From Euclidia mi (taxonomy: Eukaryota > Arthropoda > Insecta > Lepidoptera > Erebidae), in the NCBI GenBank assembly GCA_944739405.2, contig OX123185.2:7003840-7067839 (forward strand): 64,000 nucleotides of DNA, given 5' to 3'. Both the position numbers and the translations under genes were made by a program. Positions 1-9,637 of the stretch are shown one piece after another. The notes beneath the pieces are model-generated. The model saw nothing but the letters and a program-made list of their open reading frames with translations. It did no database searches and had not been told where the DNA came from. Positions within the stretch are counted from its first letter, which is position 1. Each line of letters starts with the position of its first letter.

Positions 1-123
1 CTGATAAATAATAATAATTTATCGAATAGCCGCCTCGTGACGCCCAAACGTCGACATACCTACCTCGTCCGCAGATCACAACCATTACGTAAGTAACACT
101 GTGTTTTTTATGTTTATTATAAC

Positions 124-3015
124 TTATTGATTTGATAAAAGATATTTTTTTAAGTGAGATTTAAAACTTGTTTTTGTTTTTAGTGATCTCAATGGGGGAG
201 GTAAATCGTTCCAGCAACGCGTGGCGGCATATTTGAAACAGCCCCGAAATGCTGTTGTTTTATACTTTGGCATTGTGAGCGGATTGGAAGTGGAACGAGT
301 GGAGTACGAATAGTGGTCCTGTCTCCAACTTAATTTATTAAACAGGTACATCGGTTTTTGTGTGTTTACAACTCCAAATAATAGCGTAGCCAGATGAAGC
401 TGTCGTCGCCCCGCCATTTTTAAAATATTGGCTTGATTTATGTATGGTGTGACATGGCTACGACGTGGGATATCGAAACAGTACCTGGCACAAGCATTTT
501 GAACCCGTTGTATCAATCGGGAGGTTCTAGACAGTAGACATGGACCATACACAACATCCATATAGTTAAATTTTGCTAGTACCAGGCTGTCTACTAACCT
601 CTTCCGCAATGCAACACTTAAATAACTTCTAAACCTATAAAGTAACTTTAACCTATAAAAACAATTTTTTGCAACATTACTTACATACGCTTCAAAGTGA
701 AGTTCCGGGTCTATTATCAGGCCTAAGTTGCATGCCGAATCCACTCTTGATATTTCAACCCCTTTAACTTTTATAACAGGTTTAGCTAATAAAATGTCTT
801 TTATTTGTTTTTTACTGCCCAGTATCATATAGTTAGACTTGAGTGGATTTAAAACCAGGGAATTATCCTCAGACCATCTGACCACCTCCCTCAGAACTTT
901 ATTGATCTTCAAAGCCATAGCAGTGGTGTCTTCCGATTTAAATGACACATACAGTTGTAGATCATCCGCGTACATATGGTATTGGCAATCTGTCAAACAT
1001 TTTGTTATGTCAGCAGTATAGATGATGAACAGCAAAGGTCCAAGGATGGAACCTTGTGGAATTCCTCGGGATACAGATTGGGGAGGGGATGATATTGAAG
1101 AACCATCCTCCTTCTGAATCTCGACGTACTGCGATCTGTTATTCAAATATCCATGGAACCATTTGACTGCGCTTTCACTAAAACCATAGTATTTTAATTT
1201 TGAAAGTAACAGTGGCACATTTATGGCGTCAAAAGCACGGGAGTAGTCCAATAATGTCAGAATAGTACCCTCCCCCCTGTCCCGCGCTTCAATTATATTA
1301 CCTACCACATCCGCTAGAGCCGTTGCCGTACCGCGTCCCCGTCTGAAACCGGACTGTAATTCAGGGAGAATGTTGCTTGTTTCCAGATATTCCATCATTT
1401 GTAAATATACAACCCGCTCCAGAACTTTGGATAAGCAAGGCAATATGCTTATCGGACGCAGGTCTTTGTAAGTTCGAGGGCTGTTATTTTTAGGTAATGG
1501 CAAGACCTTTGCACAGCGCCAAAGTTCAGGAAACGTATTGGTATTGATGGAAGTATTTATTATATCTGTTATTGCAGAAAGACTTTGTGGTAGTGTGAGC
1601 TTCAACATCTCTATGGAGATCCCGTCTATTCCCTGAGCGTTTGTAGTAATACCATTAATTATTTTCAAAATAACCTCTTGATCTACAGTTTTAAGTGAGA
1701 ACCCTGATTTTCCGTAACTATGAAATTCAAAGAAGGTTAATTGAGAAATTGACACATGTGGACTGCCAGGAACGTCCAGGAAAGCGGTATTTATTGCATT
1801 TGGATCATGTAAATGACATGGCAAAGTAGTCCTCTGATTAGATTGATATACATGTGTCTTCAAATTATTCCACAAGCTTTTGGGATCATGTATTTTTTCA
1901 TTTATATGCTTATTAAAATAGGCTGTTTTTTCGGCATGCAAGGATTCCTTGACTTGACGTTTCAGTTGGAGGTAATAATTTTTGTGGCTGTCCATTTTAG
2001 AATCGTGATAACGATTACGCGCGTCATTACGCAGGCCAAACATTAATTTTATCGTGTCTGTTATCCACGGGGTTGCAGGGCCACGGAAAACCCTAACCAT
2101 TAAAGGGGCGTGTGCGTCAAAAAGCTGTATAATACATTGAGTAAACACAGATACCATAATATCGACATTCCCTGCCCCACATATATAGTCCCATTGAATA
2201 GAATCCAGGTCGCTAGCGAAGTTCTCAAAAACTATATTTTTGAGTGGTCTATATTTCACTATTCTTGACTGGGGTTTGTCTTTTTTTATTGTAAGTTCAC
2301 ATTTGACAAAAGAGTGATGGCCCAGCTCAACAATATGATCCACACATACATTTCTATGACGGGCATCTGTGCAAATGATATCTATAAGTGAACAGCTTTC
2401 CTGAGTGAAATGTGTCGGCGTGGTCACTATCTGCTCAAGACCACAATAATTTATAAAATCTACCAGCTGCCTATATTTGGATGTGTGCTTATCTAACATA
2501 TTGACATTAAAGTCCCCTAGTAGTATAATATTGTCGTATGGGGCCAAGGCGCTAATGCTCGCTGTCATGGAGTCAATAAAACAAGTCAGATCTAGCCATG
2601 GTGGCCGATACGCGGTGCCAACAAGAAGTTTCTTTTTATTTAATGTTATGCTCAACCATAATTGTTCGACCTGTGCATCCTCCGGATGAGCCAATACACG
2701 TACACGTACACCATCCTTAACATAAAACGCTACTCCCCCACCACGTCCCCCACGTACACTCAGCGGACGAGGTACATGTTTAAGGTGGTAACCCTGCACA
2801 GCCGGAGCTCGACCCTCCTCTCCCACTCGTAGCCATGTCTCATTTATTGCCATTATATCCACCGAGTGGTAAAGCATAGCCAAAATAAATTCATCTTGTC
2901 CGGTAGCAAGAGAGCCCGCATTGAACAGACCTAACTTAAACAATTTATTATATAAAATGTTTAACAGCTGTTCCCTATTTAGTAGATCAGATATGATAAT
3001 AACAATCAATAACAA
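124..3015 (-). CDS. LINE ORF2: endonuclease and reverse transcriptase, intact, 963 aa
   Basis: It encodes the enzyme that nicks target DNA and copies the element RNA in place. The N-terminal part is an apurinic-type endonuclease: INETWL (catalytic Glu), a YRPPW block, LLGDFNVN and a later HHSF histidine block are in the usual order within about the first 240 residues. The reverse transcriptase follows: RPISILPCLSKVLER, QSGFRRGRGTATAL, LLDYSRAFD, GIPQGSILGPLLF and the catalytic MYADDLQLYV. The C-terminal LGLIID...H and LPPPLRSLKTKTSF blocks are typical of LINE ends. There is no stop or frameshift, so this copy is recent or preserved by chance. The start is uncertain; the first ATG gives a hydrophobic stretch before the endonuclease proper. 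Confidence 0.93.
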   Translation of the reverse strand: MLLIVIIISDLLNREQLLNILYNKLFKLGLFNAGSLATGQDEFILAMLYHSVDIMAINETWLRVGEEGRAPAVQGYHLKHVPRPLSVRGGRGGGVAFYVKDGVRVRVLAHPEDAQVEQLWLSITLNKKKLLVGTAYRPPWLDLTCFIDSMTASISALAPYDNIILLGDFNVNMLDKHTSKYRQLVDFINYCGLEQIVTTPTHFTQESCSLIDIICTDARHRNVCVDHIVELGHHSFVKCELTIKKDKPQSRIVKYRPLKNIVFENFASDLDSIQWDYICGAGNVDIMVSVFTQCIIQLFDAHAPLMVRVFRGPATPWITDTIKLMFGLRNDARNRYHDSKMDSHKNYYLQLKRQVKESLHAEKTAYFNKHINEKIHDPKSLWNNLKTHVYQSNQRTTLPCHLHDPNAINTAFLDVPGSPHVSISQLTFFEFHSYGKSGFSLKTVDQEVILKIINGITTNAQGIDGISIEMLKLTLPQSLSAITDIINTSINTNTFPELWRCAKVLPLPKNNSPRTYKDLRPISILPCLSKVLERVVYLQMMEYLETSNILPELQSGFRRGRGTATALADVVGNIIEARDRGEGTILTLLDYSRAFDAINVPLLLSKLKYYGFSESAVKWFHGYLNNRSQYVEIQKEDGSSISSPPQSVSRGIPQGSILGPLLFIIYTADITKCLTDCQYHMYADDLQLYVSFKSEDTTAMALKINKVLREVVRWSEDNSLVLNPLKSNYMILGSKKQIKDILLAKPVIKVKGVEISRVDSACNLGLIIDPELHFEAYVSNVAKNCFYRLKLLYRFRSYLSVALRKRLVDSLVLAKFNYMDVVYGPCLLSRTSRLIQRVQNACARYCFDIPRRSHVTPYINQANILKMAGRRQLHLATLLFGVVNTQKPMYLFNKLSWRQDHYSYSTRSTSNPLTMPKYKTTAFRGCFKYAATRCWNDLPPPLRSLKTKTSFKSHLKKYLLSNQ

Positions 3016-3102
3016 CGCCTAAAAATACAAGACATAAAATTTTATGTGGCTCTCTCCTTTATCGATCGGATCAGATATCCTTTACCCTATGGACGGTGAA
3101 AA

Positions 3103-3309
3103 TCTTAATATATAAAATCCTTGCGTTACTGACTGACTGACAGACACGCTACAGCCGAAACTATTGGGCGCAGGAAGCTGAAATTTGGCATGTATGTTCC
3201 TTGGGGACCGTAGGGGTGCACTAAGAAAGGATTTCCCGAAATTCCCACGGGATCGGCCAAAACGGGTAAATTTAAGAAAAATGCAGGCGTAGCTGCTGGC
3301 GGTCTCTAG
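3103..3309 (+). mobile_element. Short non-autonomous Helitron, 207 bp
   Basis: It begins TC and ends CTAG, and sits between A and T with no target duplication, as Helitrons do. A short hairpin (GCAG, loop, CTGC) precedes the 3' CTAG. The empty site is present in this window: at 56371-56384 the same leader reads straight through 'ggtgaaaa|tattgg'. A second full copy lies at 41199-41406 on the minus strand and a worn one near 61942-62110. It has no coding capacity. Members of this family resemble the common lepidopteran repeats that open with a TCTTAATATATAAAATCC-like end. Confidence 0.87.
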
Positions 3310-3688
3310 TATCGGATAAAATTTTTCGATAGAATTAGAAGTGTTACCGTCAATCCTTCTTATCGCGTTTGCCGATCCTTGCGAAGAATATATGGAGTTG
3401 TGAAGAAAACTTGCAAAGTGATTTGCGCTCTACTTGACATGGTATTTAAGAAATTTACTGCGTTAATTTATATCTGATATTGATATAGTAGATTGATGTA
3501 GTAGATAAAACCGTTTTAAAAGCGCGGTCTACAAATGGTTGATACGAGTCTGACTTATGATTTATAATTTTTGTAAAGCCTCTGCAACTCAGAATCTTTC
3601 TGAAGCACACGTTGTGTGGGAAAAAAGGATTTTCTTTTATCTTCTTACCAAATGCATACCTACATATTTTCCAGCTGTCCAACAACAG

Positions 3689-4021
3689 TCTTTTGCACTG
3701 CACTTCACTGCACTTCACTTTCACTTCACTTTATTTCACTACTACTACTTTCTTCCTTTTACTTCTCCCTTTTCTTCGTCACTTCTCAACTTAAAGTGCC
3801 GCTTAGCGCGTCTACACCGCCTTATATACACCTAGGAATGTTCTAGATCTACTAATTTCGATAGTCTTTTCGTTATTCAATTGTTTTCCATCTCCTGTCT
3901 CTTTTTAACCTTTCCATTCCTTCTTGAAGTTTCTAGAATTTTCTAATCTTTATTCGAAATATTTAAATTTGTGTTTCCATCTCCTGTCTCTTTTTAACCT
4001 TTCCATTCATTCCTGAAGTTT
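3689..4021 (-). repeat. Truncated 3' LTR fragment
   Basis: This stretch repeats 5519-5858 of the 5' LTR nearly base for base, including the 'gcactgcacttcactgcact' run and the TATA-type stretch at 3822-3829. It lacks both LTR ends: the U3 start is fused to gag and the LTR terminus with the poly(A) signal is absent. Small differences (tandem 'tac' number, a missing 'accacttc' block) give a way to date the insertion. Confidence 0.85.
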
Positions 4022-4074
4022 CGAAGGGGCTTTCCGTCTACCGGCCAGCGCTTGCCCCGCAGCCCTGGCTGGAA

Positions 4075-5367
4075 TTAGTTTTCCTGGTCGTGCTCTGACG
4101 TTTGAACAGTAGCGTCAGTCTTACGTTTACGTTTCGGACAGCTACTGCTGAAATGTCCTGGTTCCCTGCAGCTATAACATTTTGGGACAAATCTTCGGTC
4201 TGTTCGCTGCATTTCTGCGGCCACAACTCGGACTCGTCCACCCTTGATGTCTCGACGAACAGCCTCCACTTCGAGAGCATGCGCTAAAGCGTCCTTAACG
4301 TTGTCGTGGTGCTTCAGACGAACGGCAGACCTGGCCTCATCGTCATAAATGCCATCAATGAACGCCTGGAGACGCATGCTTTGGACTTGTGCCGGGGGTG
4401 CAGACTGGTAAGCTTTTCCTACCATCTTCTCTACTTCTTGAGACCACTGCTGCAATGACTCGTTAGGGCGCTGACAGCGGTTTTGCAACTGAGCACGGAA
4501 TACAAATTCCAAATGCGCCTCTCCATACCTGGACTCTAGAGCCTCGATGAGCTGTTCATATGTGGCGTCTGTCCCCACAGACTGTAGCACTGCAGTCTTG
4601 GCCTGCTCTCTGTTCCAACTGTTACTAGAAGAAGCGGCTTCAAACTGCATCCTCTACGCCTCCCAGGATGAGGTACCATCGAAAGAAGGCACTTTAAAAT
4701 TGCCAGCACCTGATGAGGTGACTGCGACTGAAGGGACGTTGGCCTTAATCCTCCTGAACTCCTCCTCTATGCGGCTGTGCATCTCATCCGATACTGATGC
4801 CATACGGGACTGCACCTCTTCCGACACAGCCGCCTTGCAGGCCTGTATCTCTTCCTCTATAGTAGCCATGCGAGATTGCACTTCACCGATACACATCTCC
4901 ATCTCGGTGATCTTACGAGCGTTCTCCAATATATAATGGCGAATCTCATCCTGGCTATCCATAATCTCGCTAAGCTGAGATTGTAGCTGCTGCGAGTTTT
5001 GCTCGAGTCGAGATTCAAGCTGCTGCGAGTTTTGCTCGAGTCGAGATTCAAGCTGCTGCGAGTTTTGCTTGAGTCGAGATTCAAGCTGCTGCGAGTTTTG
5101 CTCGAGTCGAGATTCAAGCTGCTGCAAGTTTTGCTCGAGTCGAGATTCGAGGCGCTGCGAAGTTTGCTGGAATATTGCTGCGAGGTCTGCGAGAGATAGC
5201 GGATTAGCTGCACTTGCGGACGTAGGTACCCCTCCTTCGGATCCGCCTCCTTGCGAAGCAGGAGCAGAAGGAGCTTCCCTGTCTACAGCTTCCGGGTTAA
5301 AGTCGCCTTGTTCTTGAGCGGCAGCCCTCGCACGTGTCGTAGGCCCTTCCCTCGGCATGACTGGCAT
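4075..5367 (-). pseudogene. gag: LTR retrotransposon gag with one in-frame TAG
   Basis: This is a structural polyprotein that would package element RNA. The first in-frame ATG after the primer-binding site is at 5367; the frame can be read further upstream only from a TTG. The order is a low-complexity Ala/Gly/Ser N-terminus, then a long coiled coil made of about five 11-residue repeats (QLESRLEQNSQ), then a capsid-like helical part with WNREQAKTAVL and SRYGEAHLEFVFRAQLQ, then one CCHC knuckle (CYSCREPGHFSSSC) and a basic tail. A single TAG at about 4651-4653 splits it into two blocks in the same frame. Everything else in the frame is open, so this is one nonsense change. No pol follows. Confidence 0.88.
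4990..5157. repeat. 33-bp tandem repeat encoding the gag coiled coil
   Basis: About five copies of a 33-bp unit encode an 11-residue repeat in gag. Copies differ by one or two bases (for example gctcgag to gcttgag). They are nearly identical at the DNA level, so the array expanded recently or is kept even by slippage. Confidence 0.9.
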
Positions 5368-5382
5368 CTTTAATCCTTCCAA

Positions 5383-5399
5383 TCCCACTTCTGACACCA
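5383..5399 (-). promoter_or_regulatory. Candidate tRNA primer-binding site
   Basis: On the minus strand TGGTGTCAGAAGTGGGA begins two bases after the CA that closes the 5' LTR. TGG is the complement of the tRNA CCA end. The position is right for a primer-binding site; the tRNA was not identified. Confidence 0.7.
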
Positions 5400-5456
5400 A
5401 TTGTTACGGACGGGGTAACGGGATTGAAAGGAAACACCGAGTAGCACTGATGACAC

Positions 5457-5462
5457 TTTATT
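5457..5462 (-). promoter_or_regulatory. LTR poly(A) signal AATAAA
   Basis: AATAAA on the minus strand, 55 bases before the LTR end and about 200 bases past the TATA box, fits the R/U5 border of this LTR. Confidence 0.65.
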
Positions 5463-5660
5463 CGACTTTACACATACGACGCGTCGTTCAATTTCGACGC
5501 GGACAGCACCAATACTAGCGTCTTTTGCACTGCACTTCACTGCACTTCACTTTCACTTCACTTTATTTCACTACTACTTCTTTCTTCCTTTTACTTCTCC
5601 CTTTTCTTCTTCACTTTACCACTTCTCAACTTAAACTGCCGCTTAGCGCGTCTACACCGC

Positions 5661-5670
5661 CTTATATACC
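5661..5670 (-). promoter_or_regulatory. LTR TATA box
   Basis: GGTATATAAG on the minus strand inside the LTR. It is the likely core promoter of the element and is nearly conserved in the 3' LTR piece. Confidence 0.65.
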
Positions 5671-5968
5671 CCTAGGAATGTTCTAGATCTACTAATTTCG
5701 ATAGTCTTTTCGTTATTCAATTGTTTTCCATCTCCTGTCTCTTTTTAACCTTTCCATTCCTTCTTGAAGTTTCTAGAATTTTCTTATCTTTATTCGAAAT
5801 ATTTAAATTTGTGTTTCCATCTCCTGTCTCTTTTTAACCTTTCCATTCATTCCTGAAGTTTCTGGAATTTTCTAATTTTTACTCGAAATATTTAAATAAT
5901 CTTTTAAATATTTGCCAAATATTCATAAACATTTTCCAAATTTCATAAAAACCATAATCCACATAACT

Positions 5969-6040
5969 GTTATGACTGGGATTTGAACCCACGCCTTCAG
6001 AACGTGAACGGAATGTGTTATCCGCACGGTCAGCGCCTTG
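5969..6040 (-). other. tRNA-like stretch inside the LTR
   Basis: On the minus strand this reads 'gcgtgggttcaaatccca', which fits a pol III B box and the T arm of a Leu-type tRNA, preceded by 'ggcgctgaccgtgcgg', which resembles a tRNA D-arm region. The two acceptor strands do not pair, so it is not a working tRNA gene. It may be a SINE head or a captured tRNA piece in U3. Confidence 0.45.
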
Positions 6041-6252
6041 TTGTCAATGACTGGTGAATTTGGCGAACACTTCACACAGACAGAGTGTATACGTCATCGA
6101 ACTAAAAACTCATTTCCAAATAATAAAATAGTCTTCAAACCTTTTTGCTAATAAATTATTGTGTTTGATGACCGGCTAGTTTGTCGTGTAGACGTCAGTA
6201 GTCCTTGGCAACGGTAGTGATGACAGCTTGGCATGACACCGGCCGTCACAAT

Positions 6253-6530
6253 ATTCTGTCAAATCTAGTTAGCCTGGAACGAGAAATCTTGGTCCTAAGG
6301 TGAAGCAACAGGGATAATGCTAGTACGATGACAATGATCAGGTTAGACTAGAAAACTGATCCTGGGCATCAAAGGAAAAATCTTGGATGTAACCGAGGTA
6401 GTGCCAGGATGATGATTATGATGATGATGAAGGACTTCAGTAATAAAAGACACGGATATTTTTTTGTATCAGTTGCCAATGATTGCAATTTACAGATTCG
6501 TTTTGATTAATGAGTAAATACCATTCGATT
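6253..6530 (+). repeat. Dispersed repeat R1, copy a (interrupted)
   Basis: About 280 bp closely matches 57799-58080, from 'atattctg..aaatctagttagcct' to 'gattaatgag.aaat'. It contains a short GATGAT run. The match resumes at about 7717-7750 ('aattgaatactat.aattttc'), so roughly 1.2 kb containing the element below was inserted into this copy. Class unknown; no ORF. Confidence 0.75.
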
Positions 6531-6609
6531 GATGATTACGGACTGTCACTACATGGGTGTCGTAAGAGCCGATAGAGGGAGCATATTATGCAGAGAACAG
6601 CACTGTAAA

Positions 6610-7654
6610 GCCTTGTATTTATTAGGCAACATTTGTTGATAAACTGTTTATGACGTGTTTATCACCAAGTTTACCGTAAACACTGTTTCTGAAACATGGC
6701 CGTCCACACTTATCAGATGTTGTTAGGATGTCGCCCGAGGAGGTAGTGATGCTCAGTGCTGCTTACATAATAATTCATAAGAGTGCTACAATATGACAAA
6801 ATGGTTTTAGACTAAGACCTTTTCTTTAACATCAAAATCCTTAAGATATCTCCACAACAAAATAAACACATTTTTAAGTTGCTCTCGTAATTATCCAACA
6901 TGAATGAAACGCATAAAAATTATTTTAAAAACTATAGTATATCTGTATAATCTAGGAAACTATTTATCTTGTTAAACGTTACATTTATTTTAAATTGGTA
7001 TAATTTTATTTCTGAACAACACGATAATCTAAAATACTGAAGGTATTAGGCAAATAATATAAAGATGTATAGGTAGGTATTCATAATTCCCATCGTATCC
7101 GATGTTCCAGACGTCGTTGCACCACGTAATAAAAAATGTAGCACATCATACCACTGCCATCTGCTTTAAATTACTTCTTCGGTGCCACTTCCAGTTCTTT
7201 TTGATAATTTAAGTTTTTTCTTTTCACGGGAAAATTGTGAGCGTAGAGTATGCATCTTCGTTTCCATTTCTCTTTGCGACATATTCAATTCTGCAGCAAT
7301 ATCGTCCCAAGCATCATTTTTTTATCTTTATAATCTCTATTTGAAGATTCCCAAAGTACATGATGATGTTGACAAAGCTCTATGAGCATCGAAACTTGGT
7401 TGTTGGACCACACTACTTCCATGTTAAAAAACTCGCGCAACACACGTCCACACCTTTTGACTTTTGCTTATAAACAAGATGTTTCGGCTTGTTCTCCATT
7501 TGATCGGGGAGCACGGCAACATGTTTCAGAAACAATGTTTCATCACATTTGTTTATGACGTGTTTATAAACTGTTTCCAGAGATGATGAAACACTGTTTA
7601 TAAACTGTTTATAAACAGTGTTTATCAACAAAAGTTGCCTTATGAATACAAGGC
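6610..7654. mobile_element. Inverted-repeat DNA element carrying a MADF-type gene remnant
   Basis: The left end GCCTTGTATTTATTAGGCAA and the right end, reversed, GCCTTGTATTCATAAGGCAA match at 18 of 20 bases. The similarity continues for over 80 bases through 'TTTGTTGATAAAC', a 'cgtgtttat' block and 'ctgtttctgaaacatg'. Inside is a broken gene on the minus strand with a MADF/Myb-type DNA-binding domain, as carried by PIF/Harbinger elements next to their transposase. No transposase is left. A clean target duplication was not found (TAA on the left, TGA on the right). Confidence 0.68.
7083..7422 (-). pseudogene. MADF/Myb-like DNA-binding protein of a DNA transposon, frameshifted
   Basis: From the ATG at 7422 the frame reads EVVWSNNQVSMLIEL and CQHHHVLWE, a MADF/GT1-type start with the first conserved Trp, then loses frame in an A run near 7320. 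The next frame gives DAWDDIAAELNMS and METKMHTLRSQFSREKKKLK, the middle of the same domain. After GSGTEEV an in-frame TAA interrupts, then SRWQWYDVLHFLLRG follows, which is the closing helix with two Trp. The order is that of a complete MADF domain, so this is a broken gene and not chance. In Harbinger elements such proteins bind DNA and help bring in the transposase; that role is inferred here. Confidence 0.72.
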
Positions 7655-7759
7655 TGAGAAGGAAAACTTGATACAAAACCTATACCAACCCGTTTGGCCA
7701 GCGTGGTATAATATGTAAATTGAATACTATAAATTTTCGTCAGTTCATAGTATTATTTT

Positions 7760-9046
7760 GATCGTCAATCTATTCAGTTGTCGGCCATAGGAGAATTACT
7801 TTAACTTATCTGTAAATAAAATTAATGACAAATATTTTATATCAAAATCTTATTATAAATGTATTGGAATCGGTTTCGCTATTATCTTTCAATTTAATTG
7901 TATATATGATGAAACTAACACTTGTCCAAGATCTCAGTTATTTAAGGAAAAATGTTACAAATATGATTACAATATTTATTTCAATAAATAACAAAATTGA
8001 GGGTAAAATCCAATGGGTCTCCATTACGCTCAGGGTTATCCAACATACAATTTAAAAAGCAAAATAAGAAACCCTTCCCTAACATTGGGCCCAAAGGTTA
8101 GCAAATGATGTCCCTACTAGCTTTGAACCTTTCATTATAGAGAAATTATTGTTATCTTCCTGATTCTAAGACGAAAGAAAACTTAAATATCAATTTCTTA
8201 CAGCAATAGACATCAAATTGGCGTTTTTATATCGCTACGGTTTGCCTGTTATATTAGTACTTCCTTCCTTGGCATCAGTATGGCGGTCACGTAGGAACGG
8301 CCAAGGATCTTGATGACTTCATATTGCTCTAATCGACGGACAAAATAATCTGAAGGGGGCGAATAAATTTCGGTGAAATAATTTCTGAGGCTATTAAAAA
8401 TCTTACGGTTGGATAGCTTGTATTGGATTGGTGAATATCGGTTTATAATTATAGAAATAACTTAAATCAAATGGTGTTAAAATAACAATATCGTTGTTTA
8501 GAAATTTGTTTCTAGCTTCTTTCGTTTTATGAACGTCAATATAAAAAATATTAATTGCAGATTTTGATTTGACTTATTTACTTTTTGTACACTGAATGCG
8601 AAATTCTGTCTAAATGAAGTAACTTACAGTTAAAATATGATAAGGAAGACAAAAAATATCAAATATCACACTTATTGGCTAAAACAAACTAAGTATTTTT
8701 AAGTAAGAAATGCTTGTTGCTATTTTTAAGTATACAATTGTTATGATACCTGTCATAAACATAATTATATACGAGTAATATAGAAAAAGATTATTCTAAA
8801 ATACAATGACCATACCAAAAGATCCATGCTAAAGCTAAAGACTTCCAACTTCGTTTCGTGAACCGTTTACGAAGTCAAATAATTAATCATTGTACTCAGT
8901 CTGAGTTGATGTTTCATAAGGCAATAAAACGGTACCTTTAAGCTAAAACCTTTGTTTGTTTGTTTGTAACAGCTTTATGAGCGTCGTAATAAGCCGACTG
9001 TTTTCCTGTTACTTAAGGGAAAGCTTCAATGTAAATTATAAAATGA
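7760..9046. other. No gene seen
   Basis: AT-rich sequence. The longest frame is 76 codons (7825-8055) with no recognisable motif. No clear repeat partner within this window. Confidence 0.5.
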
Positions 9047-9200
9047 CTAGCTGACCCGGCAAACTTTGTACCACCATAGATTTGAAATATGTTTTTTTCA
9101 TACAGTACTATCTAATTTGGTGCAGTCTTTTGAAAGTTATGCGCGTACAAATATTTTAGTGATTTAATTTATTTACATATCTATGTAATTACTATAAACT
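9047..9200 (-). repeat. Helitron-like terminus
   Basis: 'CTAGCTGACCCGGCAAACTT' at 9047-9066 is the same kind of terminus as at 50761 (CTAGCTGACCCAGCGAACTT). On the minus strand it would end in CTAG, preceded by A on the plus strand. The other end could not be placed. The sequence beyond it to 9637 shows nothing recognisable. Confidence 0.45.
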
Positions 9201-9637
9201 AGAGGATGCTCACAGATGCGGCCGCACCTTTTTTGTAATTTGGCCGTTTTGGATTGTCTTTTAAGCCAAAGTTTGATTCTGAATCATAAATTCGGTTAGT
9301 GTTATAGTAATTTCGATGTCAGTCTCAAACGAAAATTTAAGTTCGAATCTTGCAATGCAGCATGTGTGTTAAATGAGTTTGTTTGTTAATATCCGTGGCA
9401 TCAATACATTAAATGTGCCCTTGTCTTCTTTTAAATAAAAAGTATCTGTGATAACACTGATAACTTACCCTTAAATCGTTCTATAAAGTAATAAAAACTA
9501 CAGTCTGTAAGAGAGATATACATAAAAAGATTTTTCAGAATATTTAAAATTACTTTTTCTTCGTAAATGAACATAAAAATAATTCACAGGCAATCTTCTC
9601 AGAAATATTTGTTCCTCTGGATAAAATGTTACATCTT

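Larger units (their letters stand above)
4..3480 (-). mobile_element. LINE-C, non-LTR retrotransposon with intact ORF2
   Basis: A non-LTR retrotransposon read on the minus strand. Its 3' end lies at low coordinates, where an (ATT)n-type tail is visible at about 4-22, about 100 bases past the ORF2 stop. Upstream of ORF2 (3016-3480) lies a leader shared with a second copy at 56227-56566. That copy proves that 3103-3309 is a later Helitron insertion. No ORF1 is visible upstream, so either this copy begins just before ORF2 or the family lacks ORF1. The clade is probably within the CR1/Jockey group, by endonuclease and reverse transcriptase style and the absence of an RNase H domain; this is inference. 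Confidence 0.85.
3689..6252 (-). mobile_element. LTR retrotransposon, deleted derivative (minus strand)
   Basis: The order on the minus strand is 5' LTR (6252-5402), primer-binding site, gag (5367-4075), then directly a fragment of the 3' LTR (4021-3689). There is no protease, reverse transcriptase, integrase or envelope. The junction at about 4022-4074 joins the end of gag to the middle of the LTR, so one deletion removed pol and the start of the 3' LTR. The far end of the 3' LTR is also missing past 3689. The gag style with one CCHC knuckle suggests the Ty3/gypsy group, but with pol gone this is not certain. Confidence 0.85.
5402..6252 (-). repeat. 5' LTR, 851 bp
   Basis: On the minus strand it runs from TGTGACGGCC to CCGTAACA, so it has the TG...CA ends of an LTR. 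It contains a TATA box (5661-5670) and an AATAAA signal (5457-5462) in the order U3, R, U5. The outer end abuts a dispersed repeat also present at 57799-58080, so the element landed inside that repeat. A stretch resembling the 3' half of a tRNA lies in U3 at 5969-6040. Confidence 0.82.

Noticed and set aside
4857..5213. 118-codon minus frame rich in NLDSSKTRSS repeats, and plus-strand frames at 4999-5317
   Set aside because: Shadows of the 33-bp gag repeat in other frames.
7413..7676. 87-codon minus frame
   Set aside because: It is mostly the inverted end of the DNA element (repeated 'gtttataaac' words) read as protein.
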